Assembly: GCA_018435605.1 (NCBI GenBank)
Contig: JAHDNF010000001.1
Coordinates: 62,001 to 126,000 of the forward strand
Direction: 5' to 3'
DNA length: 64,000 nt
Source of the DNA: a bacterium
GTDB lineage: Bacteria; Auribacterota; Auribacteria; Auribacterales; Auribacteraceae
Part shown: piece after piece, positions 21,097 through 29,875 of the stretch
How the letters are laid out: each line of letters starts with the position of its first letter
Position numbering within the stretch: the stretch's first letter is position 1
Position numbers and translations under genes: made by a program
The notes under the pieces: model-generated
What the model was told of the DNA's origin: nothing
Database searches by the model: none
What the model saw: only the letters and a program-made list of their open reading frames with translations

Positions 21097-21540
21097 ATGA
21101 ACGAGACGGTTTCTCAAATACGAATTATACAAAACGAAATATCATCTTTTCTTGATATGATCGCCGCTACGGGCAAAGAACAATTTATGGCTATTAAAAC
21201 AGATCAAACTGAAAAAATAGAAGAACTTTTGGAACGCAAACAGGAATATATTGTCAGAATCGAGGAGTTAAAAAACTATCTTGGACAAAAAATGTCTGTT
21301 TTGAAGAAAAATTCTGTTGTCGATATAAACGAAAAACATTTGTGCGACGTTATGTTCGACAAAATACAGAAAAAAATACAGGATATCATACGTTATGAAC
21401 ATCGTGATTTGCATAGCGTAATCGATCAAAAAGAATCGGTCGAACAATCTCTTAAAGACCTTCCCGCTGGAAAACGGGTATTGCATACTTATCAACAGAA
21501 TTTCGTTTCAGTAAACCCGGAAAAACAGTGGGAGGGTTAG
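21097..21540 (+). CDS. FlgN-like flagellar export chaperone
   Basis: A 147-aa, almost entirely helical protein with MNETVSQIRIIQNEISSFLDMI and a central heptad-rich region (KIEELLERKQEYIVRIEELK), matching the coiled-coil pattern of the FlgN family. These bind hook-filament junction proteins or other late export substrates. ATG 21097 has GAGG 6-7 bases upstream, and only 4 bases separate it from the IolB-like gene. Assignment rests on pattern and context rather than a diagnostic motif. Confidence 0.6.
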   Translation: MNETVSQIRIIQNEISSFLDMIAATGKEQFMAIKTDQTEKIEELLERKQEYIVRIEELKNYLGQKMSVLKKNSVVDINEKHLCDVMFDKIQKKIQDIIRYEHRDLHSVIDQKESVEQSLKDLPAGKRVLHTYQQNFVSVNPEKQWEG

Positions 21541-21713
21541 GTGAAAATCGGTACTGTCCGGTCCGGTATGTTCCCTACTTATAATTAGGCATTATATATG
21601 TTCTGGCGCGTTTGTATTGTTACGGAACGGATGACGAATTCGGTGCGAATCTTATTAGGCTAAGGCATATTCTAACTGTCGGATGATGGAGGAAAATCTA
21701 GATCGGAAATATA

Positions 21714-21754
21714 TCGGCAATTATTTTACGAAATTTATACGGCAATTACTTTTC
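21714..21754 (+). repeat. pair of 16-base direct repeats upstream of the CPCG gene
   Basis: TCGGCAATTATTTTAC (21714-21729) and ACGGCAATTACTTTTC (21739-21754) match at 13 of 16 positions with a 25-base period. The 254-base gap around them has no recognisable gene or sigma54/sigma28 motif. A protein-binding site is one possibility. Confidence 0.35.
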
Positions 21755-21794
21755 TTGATTCATTTATATAAGTTATGGGTATAGGAGCAGACAG

Positions 21795-22049
21795 ATGGAT
21801 AAGGTTGTTAAAAAAAATAATATCGAAAGTTCCGATGAGGTTGTCTCAAGTAAGCTGGTAATGTCGAAAGTGGTAAAAAAGAACGCACTTCATATATCGA
21901 CTGAGACAATGAAATTCGGTCGTAAAGTTATGGATCAACATTCACATGATGCTCAGGTGCGCCTCATTGGCAATGGCGATAAAGTAGAAGCCATAGAGGT
22001 TATTTGCCCGTGCGGAAATAAAATAGAGATATTATGCCAGTATGATTGA
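21795..22049 (+). CDS. small protein with C-terminal CPCG motif, function unknown
   Basis: 84 aa. The basic N-terminal half repeats KVVKKN twice (residues 3-8 and 25-30). The C-terminal part (VRLIGNGDKVEAIEVICPCGNKIEILCQYD region, 55-84) has Cys-Pro-Cys-Gly and a further Cys, suggesting a small metal- or redox-linked beta unit. GGAG precedes the ATG, and the stop overlaps the start of the PP2C phosphatase gene, so the two are likely coupled. I do not recognise a characterised family. Confidence 0.7.
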   Translation: MDKVVKKNNIESSDEVVSSKLVMSKVVKKNALHISTETMKFGRKVMDQHSHDAQVRLIGNGDKVEAIEVICPCGNKIEILCQYD

Positions 22050-23352
22050 CGGTAATTTTTACGAACAGAAATCAAAAATCAATGTGCTTCAGATTCCTAT
22101 ATCAGCGGATGAGTCTGATCCGCGAGGATTTGCGTACAGCAAAAACGACCAGTTGGGAATTGATTTGTATCGATGGGATATACGTCAATCGTCATGCCCC
22201 TCTAGGCGGTTCGACTTGATTTTTGTGACCGCCGACAACGCCGATGCAGTGGATTTATCTCATTTGAAAAAAGCCTTGACCGGAGTCAAATCTTTGCGCG
22301 GCGACATAATGCCGGTGGTAGGTATATTTAAAAAAATTGAATCCTCTAAAGCAATAACACTATTGAAAGATGTTTTTTGTGATGTCAGAAGGATGCCTCG
22401 CACGGCTGATAAAATGGCAAGGTATATTGCGCTGTGGCTCAATTATGTTAACAGAAATATGCTCAATAAACTCAAACACCGTCAGTTGAGGCGTTGGAAT
22501 CACAAACGCACCGTAAGGGATTCGTGGTTGAAAAAAGAAATGTTTAATATGCAGGCGCAAATGTTTCGCATACAGCATGCTATAGATTCCATGGAGATGT
22601 GGCAGAGAGGCAGAAGGCTGGATCGTGAGTTGAAGATAGCTCACAGCATTCAATCCATTTTACTGCCTTCGAAATTGCCCGCGTTTGCAGGGTTTGATTT
22701 TGATGCGGTATGCCTGCCTGCACGTGAGGTAGGCGGCGATTTTTACGATTGCTATTGTATAGACGACAAGCGGTTGGGATTTGTCATAGGTGATGTTGCC
22801 ACAAGGGGTATTCCTGCGGCATTACTGATGGCTGGCGTGCGCGGAATGTGGCGGTCTCTAATGATAAACGCCGGAAATACCGGAGATATTGTATCTCAAA
22901 TCAATTCCCTGATTTGCAATGATTTACAGAATATGTGGGGGATGTATATTACATTGTTTTGCGGGATTATAGACAGTGACGCAGGTACTCTTATGTATAC
23001 AAATGCCGGGCATTGTTATCCCGTAGTTTACCGCGCTAAGAGCAACTGCATGGAAGAATTGAAAGAAGGCGGCAATGTTATCGGTATCCACATAGATACA
23101 AAATACGAAGAAGCAACAATTCAATTAAATGCAAGGGATGTAGTTGTCGCTTATACGGACGGTATTACGGAATCACACACAGGAAATTCGGAGTTTTTCG
23201 GTAAAGAAAAGTTATATGAAATTATCAAGAAAAATTCCCGACATTCCGTAAAGTATATTAGAGATGTTATATGTAGGGAACTGGACGACTTCATGGGTAT
23301 ATCCGAACATCACGATGATAAGGCGTTGTTTTTATTTAAAAAATCGAGGTGA
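22042..23352 (+). CDS. RsbU/SpoIIE-type PP2C serine phosphatase with degenerate receiver-like N terminus
   Basis: 436 aa. Residues 1-135 resemble a receiver fold lacking an obvious phospho-aspartate site (FDLIFVTADNADAV, PVVGIFKKIESSKAI). A helical linker (about 145-205) follows. Residues 205-436 form a PP2C domain with metal aspartates in EVGGDFYD, VIGDVATRG, YTDGITES and HHDDKAL. It should dephosphorylate the STAS protein encoded next. No RsbW-like kinase is adjacent; the kinase domain of the REC-PP2C fusion at 29.9 kb is a possible counterpart. Confidence 0.87.
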   Translation: MIDGNFYEQKSKINVLQIPISADESDPRGFAYSKNDQLGIDLYRWDIRQSSCPSRRFDLIFVTADNADAVDLSHLKKALTGVKSLRGDIMPVVGIFKKIESSKAITLLKDVFCDVRRMPRTADKMARYIALWLNYVNRNMLNKLKHRQLRRWNHKRTVRDSWLKKEMFNMQAQMFRIQHAIDSMEMWQRGRRLDRELKIAHSIQSILLPSKLPAFAGFDFDAVCLPAREVGGDFYDCYCIDDKRLGFVIGDVATRGIPAALLMAGVRGMWRSLMINAGNTGDIVSQINSLICNDLQNMWGMYITLFCGIIDSDAGTLMYTNAGHCYPVVYRAKSNCMEELKEGGNVIGIHIDTKYEEATIQLNARDVVVAYTDGITESHTGNSEFFGKEKLYEIIKKNSRHSVKYIRDVICRELDDFMGISEHHDDKALFLFKKSR

Positions 23353-23386
23353 GTTTTTTCACATTTTTCAAAAGGGAGGTAGTAAC

Positions 23387-23722
23387 ATGGAATTGACACA
23401 GAGAAAAACAGGTAGCGTAACCGTATTGTCTATCAAAGGAAAAATCAATATTGAAACTTCGCCCGACCTAAAACGAGAAGTACTGCGAATTGCGGATACG
23501 GGCGTACAGAAAATATATCTCGATTTTTCAAATGTCGATTTCGTCAACAGTTCCGGATTGGGGTCGCTGATCAATCTGCTTAAAGAATTACGTAAAAAAG
23601 ATGTGGCGATGGTAATAATCAATCCTTCGAATTTTATCAGAAGTTTGTTCACATTGACACATCTTGATGAAATATTTGAAACCTACGACAGCATCGAAGA
23701 TGCATTGAAAACCGCGGAATAA
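23387..23722 (+). CDS. STAS anti-sigma-factor antagonist (RsbV/SpoIIAA-like)
   Basis: A 111-aa single STAS domain. The phospho-site loop VDFVNSSGLGSLINLL places the target at Ser55/Ser56, equivalent to Ser58 of SpoIIAA. GGGAGG precedes the ATG. It directly follows the PP2C gene, giving a phosphatase-substrate pair. The partner anti-sigma or other bound protein is not encoded beside it. Confidence 0.93.
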   Translation: MELTQRKTGSVTVLSIKGKINIETSPDLKREVLRIADTGVQKIYLDFSNVDFVNSSGLGSLINLLKELRKKDVAMVIINPSNFIRSLFTLTHLDEIFETYDSIEDALKTAE

Positions 23723-23777
23723 GGTTTTCTGTCGTAACATTTGCATAACACATATAAGTTATGCTTGAAAGAGTGGT

Positions 23778-25637
23778 ATGTCCGATAATACTCATCCTGA
23801 TTATAATACTAATGAGGAAATGATCGGAAATGCACAGGAGGTGCGTGTAAACCTACAGGAAGAAAAACCGGTCTTTTCGGAGGTAGAGGCGTCCGATGTG
23901 GATTCGACTATGCACACCACAGAGTCGCCTGAACGATCCGGTATTGACGAAATGTCTCCAGTAGCGAATCCCCAGAAAGACACAGCCCAGCCGCAAATGT
24001 TTGACGGTGGGGTATCTCAAGATGCTCAAAGTAAGTCAGATATAAATCCGCCTATAGAGGACAGTGTACAACAGGAGGTTGAATCACACACTGTCAAATC
24101 CGAATTACTTCATGAATTTGATGTGGAAAATCCGCAATCGAGAAAAAGCATCCTGCCGGATGAATCGGATGTATTAGATTCAGTACCTCAGAATGGAATT
24201 CAGGCTGATGAAAATGATGTGCCTTATTCCACTGAAGATTCCCCTATGATGGAGCAAACTGAAGAGTCTTCGTTTCAGGTTGATATTGAAGATTTAGCCG
24301 ATTCACTTCAAGATTCCCAACAACAACCTGTAGAATCCGAACAGATAGTTCCGCAAGAACCGGATGCCGGTTTATCTGAAAATGTATCTGATGAGGATAT
24401 ATATTCAGAATTTCAAGCCGAAAAAATTATGGCTATGATGAACGCTGAAGACAAAAAAAGCTCGGGTAAAAAAAAATCAACCGGTAGCGACGACTCTGTT
24501 GCCGATTTGGGATCGGGCATTTTAAGTGGTCAGGCAGGAACAGGCAATGACGAGTTAGACCCGTTTTCGAAAGATTTTAAACTTTTCGACGATCAGAAAG
24601 ACGAAAAGAAGCAACAAGTTGAAGATGAGCCTTTCCGCATCAAAGATACAACCGTCATTATCATGTCGCGTATGGTTTTGTATATGGTGCTTTTGTATAT
24701 TTTGCCGAAGATTACCTATATCGATAATACGACGTACACCGCAAGTATTCTAGTGGTTGTGGCCGCGTTGATATCTGCAATAGCAATTCGTCCTCTTGAG
24801 AAAATGGATCACGTGTTCAAACAGTATCTAGGAGTAGCTCTTGCCATTGCCGATATGGGTATTGCATTGATTTTGATATATATGAGCGGTTCCTCAGGAA
24901 ATATGCTTATGCTGGCGTTTCCGCTGATTACTTTGACCAACGGGTTTTCAGGAATCAACTTTAAACTTGCGTTCATAGCAATGCTAAGTACTATGTTGTA
25001 TTACAGCGCGGATATCGCCATAGGTGATTCCGGTATAGATTCTTTTGACTATCGTAACGGTTTTGTTATACAGATCGGCGTCATAGTTTGGCTTATATCA
25101 TGGAATTTTGTTCTGGAATGGTTCAGAGGAAACCAAGGGTTACGCTATGAATTGCTTAAATCTATAGAAAACATAATTGATAAGTTGCCAAAACCGATCA
25201 TGGAAAAACTAGCTTTGTTATTCAATATGGAAAAGCTCAAAGGGATAGAACATAATTACCAGCTGAAAATAGAAGAATTGGATGAAAATATAGCTAAAAA
25301 AGATAAAGAAATAGCGTTTTTGAAAGAAAATCTGCAAAATGGAGGTGGCGGCGAAGAATATGCCGTCAATGAAATCAACTCCATGCTTGAACTCGAAAAT
25401 CTTTCTCTGAAAGAGAATAATAAAAAACTAATGGAGCTTAATAAATCTCTGGAAAGCCGCGTGCAGATGTTAAATCAGGAACTGGAAATCGCCAATACGG
25501 AGCTGGAACGTGTGTATAGCTCGATTAACCATGAAGAGGAAACATCCGACAATCCTGATGAAACTGTGAACCAAGATATGATGGCGTCTGCCGAACAGAA
25601 TGACACACCCGTTGAGGAACCTGCCCAGCAAGGCTGA
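23778..25637 (+). CDS. acidic, six-TM, coiled-coil membrane protein, possibly the sensor partner of the next kinase
   Basis: 619 aa in three parts. Residues 1-285 are low complexity, rich in Asp, Glu, Ser and Gln, and probably disordered. Residues 293-450 contain about six hydrophobic helices (about 293-312, 321-338, 350-369, 374-392, 394-412, 428-447). Residues 485-580 form a coiled coil, followed by an acidic tail. No kinase, cyclase or receiver follows the membrane domain, unlike MASE-type sensors. The next gene encodes a histidine kinase without membrane segments, so a two-protein sensor is possible. Family not recognised. Confidence 0.72.
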   Translation: MSDNTHPDYNTNEEMIGNAQEVRVNLQEEKPVFSEVEASDVDSTMHTTESPERSGIDEMSPVANPQKDTAQPQMFDGGVSQDAQSKSDINPPIEDSVQQEVESHTVKSELLHEFDVENPQSRKSILPDESDVLDSVPQNGIQADENDVPYSTEDSPMMEQTEESSFQVDIEDLADSLQDSQQQPVESEQIVPQEPDAGLSENVSDEDIYSEFQAEKIMAMMNAEDKKSSGKKKSTGSDDSVADLGSGILSGQAGTGNDELDPFSKDFKLFDDQKDEKKQQVEDEPFRIKDTTVIIMSRMVLYMVLLYILPKITYIDNTTYTASILVVVAALISAIAIRPLEKMDHVFKQYLGVALAIADMGIALILIYMSGSSGNMLMLAFPLITLTNGFSGINFKLAFIAMLSTMLYYSADIAIGDSGIDSFDYRNGFVIQIGVIVWLISWNFVLEWFRGNQGLRYELLKSIENIIDKLPKPIMEKLALLFNMEKLKGIEHNYQLKIEELDENIAKKDKEIAFLKENLQNGGGGEEYAVNEINSMLELENLSLKENNKKLMELNKSLESRVQMLNQELEIANTELERVYSSINHEEETSDNPDETVNQDMMASAEQNDTPVEEPAQQG

Positions 25638-25771
25638 AATGTTGCAAAATAATACATTTTTATTTACAAGCCTATATCCCTGTGAGATAATCCGTTTTTC
25701 ATTAGATAAACTCACTGTTCATTATTTACTTCATATTCACTTATGTGTGACATAATCGGAACCATAGTATT

Positions 25772-27319
25772 ATGCATAAACAATACGAAAACGTAATTTT
25801 TGATTTTCTATCCCACATAAAAAATGTACAGACTGTGTCTGATCAGGTATCTATCCTTGAACGTAATTTGATCGATATTTTGCGGCAGGCTCTACCCGCG
25901 CGAAAAATAGCTTATTTCAAGAAGACAGGCGATACGAGTATAGATATAGGTTTTCAAACAGGATATGAGCCTTCGGAAATAGATCTGTTGCAAAATTTGC
26001 TTCTAAATGAACAGCTCGATAGCGGTCAAGATGGAATTATATCATTCGATTCAGGCGGTTTAAAAAATACTTATCTGTTATATACTCATGTTGATACATC
26101 GGTATACATTATTGTGGCAACTGTTTCGGCTCCAGTATCATCTGCGAAGGAGCAACTGGCTAAAACTATTGTAGAGTCGTTGCATTTGGTACTCCATGAA
26201 TACGATGTAAACGCACATGATCTTGCAGGACAGTTTAGCGATCTTGTCTTGAAGAATATGGCTAGCGGAATTATAGTTATCGATCAGCAGGAAAACATAG
26301 TTTACATCAACCGTTCTGCCGAGATGATCACGGGATATACGCTCGATGAACTGAAAAATAAACCATGTGATATAGTTTTTCGAAAGATCGACGGAGATAA
26401 AAACTGGCTGACTTTTACATTGACAACAGGTTGTATGTCGTCGAGGAAAAAGATTTATATGGTGCGTAAAGATGAACTGGAGATAGCGGTCGGAGGAACT
26501 ACATCGTTGTTGCGCAATGATAAGGGCGATATAATCGGTGTGATAGGACTGTTCAGCGAATATGAGCAGTTCCGTAAGGGTGAAGATAAAAAAAAGGATC
26601 TCAATAAAATGTCTACACTCGCCAAACTTTCGGCAAGTATCGCTCATGAAATCAGAAATCCGCTTGCCGGTATCAGCGCCACTGCTCAGGTGCTTGCCGG
26701 AAAACTAGAGGAAGGCGACCGCAAAAAAAAATTTGTGATGGTAATCCTTGACGAAATAGAACGAATAAACCGTATTATCAAAGAATTGTTGAATTTTGCC
26801 AGTCCGTCCAAAAGCAGTTTTTTTTATTCCAACATTAATAAAATTATTGAAAGCGCCCTTGATCTGGTGCATAAGAAATTCCAAAAGCAAAGTATAGATG
26901 TGGTCAAAGACTACGACCGTGATTTACCAGATATGTTATGCGATGAAAAACAAATTCAGCAGGCGATTATCAATATCATGCTAAACGCTATAAGCGCTAT
27001 GCCTCAGGGCGGTGTATTGACCGTAACAACCGAACAAATCGAACTGCGCAATATCGAGTATATATCGATAACTATACGTGATACCGGCGCCGGTATTCCC
27101 GAAGATGTTCTCAAGGATTTGTTCGAACCGTTTAATTCCACTAAAACAAATGGGCTTGGGCTTGGATTGACTATTACTAAAAGTATCGTCAAAACTCATG
27201 GAGGCAAAATAGAAGCCCGCAATTTGTCCGATCAAGGCGCCGAAGTAACCATTTTGCTTCCCGCACGGCTTGACCAGGATGACGAAAAACAGATGTATTT
27301 CGCTTTTAATGAATATTGA
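25772..27319 (+). CDS. soluble PAS sensor histidine kinase (NtrB-like)
   Basis: 515 aa without TM segments. Residues 1-145 may be a GAF-like sensory domain. A PAS domain spans about 155-265 (ASGIIVIDQQENIVYINRSA). The HisKA domain has phospho-acceptor His292 in SASIAHEIRNPLAG. The HATPase has N-box IMLNAISAM, DTGAGIP and GLGLGLTITK. Four-base overlap plus context pair it with the NtrC-type regulator downstream. The signal may come from the membrane protein encoded just upstream. Confidence 0.92.
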   Translation: MHKQYENVIFDFLSHIKNVQTVSDQVSILERNLIDILRQALPARKIAYFKKTGDTSIDIGFQTGYEPSEIDLLQNLLLNEQLDSGQDGIISFDSGGLKNTYLLYTHVDTSVYIIVATVSAPVSSAKEQLAKTIVESLHLVLHEYDVNAHDLAGQFSDLVLKNMASGIIVIDQQENIVYINRSAEMITGYTLDELKNKPCDIVFRKIDGDKNWLTFTLTTGCMSSRKKIYMVRKDELEIAVGGTTSLLRNDKGDIIGVIGLFSEYEQFRKGEDKKKDLNKMSTLAKLSASIAHEIRNPLAGISATAQVLAGKLEEGDRKKKFVMVILDEIERINRIIKELLNFASPSKSSFFYSNINKIIESALDLVHKKFQKQSIDVVKDYDRDLPDMLCDEKQIQQAIINIMLNAISAMPQGGVLTVTTEQIELRNIEYISITIRDTGAGIPEDVLKDLFEPFNSTKTNGLGLGLTITKSIVKTHGGKIEARNLSDQGAEVTILLPARLDQDDEKQMYFAFNEY

Positions 27320-27345
27320 TTATAAAGATAACGGGAGGTTTTTTT

Positions 27346-28740
27346 ATGCCGCAAACAGTTCTTATTGTGGATGACGAATCGTCAATCGTGTTTTCACTGA
27401 GTGAAGCTATGCGTGATGTGGGTTATAAAGTGATTACTGCTACTAACGGTGAGGAAGCTATTCGCGAAGTTAAAGAATCGTCACCGGATATTGTCTTGCT
27501 CGATCTGAAACTGCCGGATATAGACGGATTGAAAGTACTCAAACAAATAAAAGATTGGGATCATAATACACCGGTTATTATGATGAGTGCGTATGTGGAT
27601 ATACCTACAGCAGTCAATGCCACGAAAATGGGGGCGCACAGCTTTGTAGAAAAACCCCTAAATGTCGAAAAAATAAAAATGGATGTACAAAATACGATTG
27701 AAAATTACGATGTCCGCAAAGAACTAGAACAACTCAAAGAAATAGAGCGGTTCCGTCAGAAAATCAATAATCCTCTTGAACAGATACTCGGCAACTCGCC
27801 TGCCATAAAAAAGATGAAAAAAACTATCAATAAAATTGTCGAAAGCCGTGCTACAACTGTGCTGATTCGCGGTGAAAGCGGAACCGGCAAAGAACTGGTT
27901 GCGCGCGCTATACATTATGCCGGCGTTAGAAAAGAAAAACCTTTTATAGACGTCAATTGCACTTCAATTCCTGATGAGTTGCTGGAAAGCGAACTGTTCG
28001 GTCACGAGCGCGGCGCGTTTACAGATGCAAAAAAAGAAAAAAAGGGGCTGTTCGAACTTTCCAACGGCGGTACCATGTTTCTTGACGAAATAGGCGATAT
28101 GAAAATGGCTATGCAAGCTAAATTACTTCGTGTTCTTCAGGAAAAAAATTTTAAGCGGGTCGGCGGCACTAAACAGATCAATGTGGATGTACGCATTGTC
28201 GCGGCAACCAATAAAGATCTTGAACAGGCTATTGGCGAAGGATTGTTCAGAGAAGACCTCTATTACCGGTTGAACGTGGTGCAGGTAACCTGTCCGCCTC
28301 TTCGAGAACGCCATGACGACGTATTGCTTTTGACACGACACTTTATCGATGAGTTTAACCGTGATTTCAAAAAGTCGGTTACAAAAATTCATCCGGATGC
28401 AGAAAAGTTACTCCTATCATATTCTTGGCCGGGTAATGTCCGAGAACTGCGTAACGTTCTGGAGCGCGCTATATTGCTGGAAAGCGAAGATGTGCTTTTG
28501 CCTCAGGATTTAAGTATTTCGCCGTCTCATCAAGTCACGCAACTTCCTCAGCAAACGGAACAAGTAGAGGATGTTATTCCCGCTGGTGACGAACTGACTC
28601 TGGATGATATGGAAAAATGGCTTATCGAACGCACTTTGGCAAATTGTGCATGGAATAAAAACCTTGTTGCAAAGAAGCTCGGGATCAACCGAACCACTTT
28701 ATACACTAAAATAAAAAAATACAATCTTGAACGTGATTGA
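27346..28740 (+). CDS. NtrC-family sigma54-dependent response regulator
   Basis: 464 aa: receiver (Asp53), AAA+ sigma54-interaction domain with Walker A GESGTGKE and Walker B LDEIGD, then a Fis-type HTH (ANCAWNKNLVAKKLGINRTT). The sigma54-contact loop reads GAFTDA rather than GAFTGA, a known natural variant among related activators. The start at 27346 has GGGAGG 7 bases upstream, and the longer reading from 27316 lacks support. Likely phosphorylated by the preceding kinase. Its target promoters may include those marked in this window, which is inference. Confidence 0.93.
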   Translation: MPQTVLIVDDESSIVFSLSEAMRDVGYKVITATNGEEAIREVKESSPDIVLLDLKLPDIDGLKVLKQIKDWDHNTPVIMMSAYVDIPTAVNATKMGAHSFVEKPLNVEKIKMDVQNTIENYDVRKELEQLKEIERFRQKINNPLEQILGNSPAIKKMKKTINKIVESRATTVLIRGESGTGKELVARAIHYAGVRKEKPFIDVNCTSIPDELLESELFGHERGAFTDAKKEKKGLFELSNGGTMFLDEIGDMKMAMQAKLLRVLQEKNFKRVGGTKQINVDVRIVAATNKDLEQAIGEGLFREDLYYRLNVVQVTCPPLRERHDDVLLLTRHFIDEFNRDFKKSVTKIHPDAEKLLLSYSWPGNVRELRNVLERAILLESEDVLLPQDLSISPSHQVTQLPQQTEQVEDVIPAGDELTLDDMEKWLIERTLANCAWNKNLVAKKLGINRTTLYTKIKKYNLERD

Positions 28741-28919
28741 CATTAAATAGTAGTTATCGCACGATCTTGACAGCCTGCTATGGCGGTTTTTACGGGGATG
28801 TTTTATATTAACCGCGAAAGTATTTTTTTTGTCCGAAAATTCTACAGATGCGTTTGCGGATACATTGTCCGGTGGCGCATATCCTCAACTTGCAATCCAA
28901 ATAATAATTTAATCCGGCA

Positions 28920-28936
28920 TGGCACAGATGTTGCTT
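28920..28936 (+). promoter_or_regulatory. sigma54 promoter of the LysM/partner-switch/FlrBC-like operon
   Basis: TGGCACAGATGTTGCTT is an essentially perfect -24/-12 element (TGGCAC, N5, TTGCT; GG-N10-GC). Transcription should begin near 28946, giving a leader of about 34 bases before the ATG at 28980. The gene spacing that follows (all gaps under 50 bases) lets one transcript reach 37824. Confidence 0.82.
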
Positions 28937-28979
28937 CACTCTATCTTGCGTAACTTAACAAGAAAAGATGGAGTTTAAG

Positions 28980-29828
28980 ATGTTTCGAAACTATCTGATC
29001 GGTACATTTCTTTTGGCGATAACAGGTGTTTGTTTTGCGCAACAGGTTATAGAAGAAGAAATTATTACGCAAAGACAACAAGTGATTCCGTCCTCGACCA
29101 AATCTTCCGGAGGATATATGACGGAAGGTTCGACGACTTACGGTATCAAGGGCGTTGTCTTGGAAGATGATTCTCCTATGACAGAACTCAAATTATTGCG
29201 CAAGAAATTTCTTACCGAAATCAAGCGTACGGAAAAAATGGAAAGCGAAAACAGAATGCTTCAGGAGCGCCTGGAACACTTAACCATTTTGCTGGAAAAG
29301 AAAAATCATGAACTGGAAGCGATGCAGGAAAATACCCTGTCGCTTCGGTTTAAATGTGTGTCTATAGAAAATAAACTGACGAATCTTCGTATGGCGATTT
29401 TGCGCAAAAAATTGATCCGTGAGTCCAAATATCCGCCATATTATGAAGTTAAGAAAAATGATTCTTTGTGGCGAATTGCCGCTATGCGTAATATTTATGA
29501 TGATCCTTACAAGTGGATAAATATATACCATGCCAATAAAGATAAAATAGCCGATCCGGATTATATTTATCCGGGTATGATATTGACCATAGACCGTCCT
29601 GAAATGCAATACGAAGACTGGACTGTTGAAGGACTTGAACTGGACTCTTTAAAAGACAAAATTTCTTTTTCAGATGCTGAAAAGATTAGCCAGGAAGATC
29701 CAAGCGTATTTCCTGTCAATCTTGATGACCCGATAGACTTAGATAAAGATTTTTATCCTGCGGAAGAAGTGATTATCGAGTCGGACGATTTGTCTAAAGA
29801 CAGCGATTCGCCCGATGAAAGTGAATGA
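28980..29828 (+). CDS. exported coiled-coil protein with LysM domain
   Basis: 282 aa with signal peptide (FLLAITGVCFAQQ). A coiled coil at about 70-130 is followed by a LysM-like peptidoglycan-binding module at about 150-205 (YYEVKKNDSLWRIAAM...WINIYHANKDKI...YIYPGMILTI). The acidic tail is rich in Asp and Ser. GGAG lies 6 bases before ATG 28980; the upstream in-frame ATG at 28968 overlaps this site. Being first in the sigma54 operon, it might act in the cell wall around the flagellum or as an envelope sensor. That is inference. Confidence 0.8.
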   Translation: MFRNYLIGTFLLAITGVCFAQQVIEEEIITQRQQVIPSSTKSSGGYMTEGSTTYGIKGVVLEDDSPMTELKLLRKKFLTEIKRTEKMESENRMLQERLEHLTILLEKKNHELEAMQENTLSLRFKCVSIENKLTNLRMAILRKKLIRESKYPPYYEVKKNDSLWRIAAMRNIYDDPYKWINIYHANKDKIADPDYIYPGMILTIDRPEMQYEDWTVEGLELDSLKDKISFSDAEKISQEDPSVFPVNLDDPIDLDKDFYPAEEVIIESDDLSKDSDSPDESE

Positions 29829-29875
29829 AATGTCTGCGGTGCGATGTGTGTGTATTAAATAAAAGGTAGTGTATC

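Noticed and set aside
21598-21663. Short reading frame of 21 codons in the gap before the CPCG gene
   Set aside because: No ribosome binding site, no compositional signal, and a length expected by chance.
21795-22049. CPCG protein as an anti-sigma factor such as FlgM
   Set aside because: Size is similar, but the C-terminal Cys cluster and beta-type sequence do not resemble the helical sigma28-binding region of FlgM.
28783-28815. GCGGTT/AACCGC hairpin after the NtrC-type regulator as a terminator
   Set aside because: The stem is only 6 bp with a 21-base loop, and the T-run begins several bases after it. Too weak to call.
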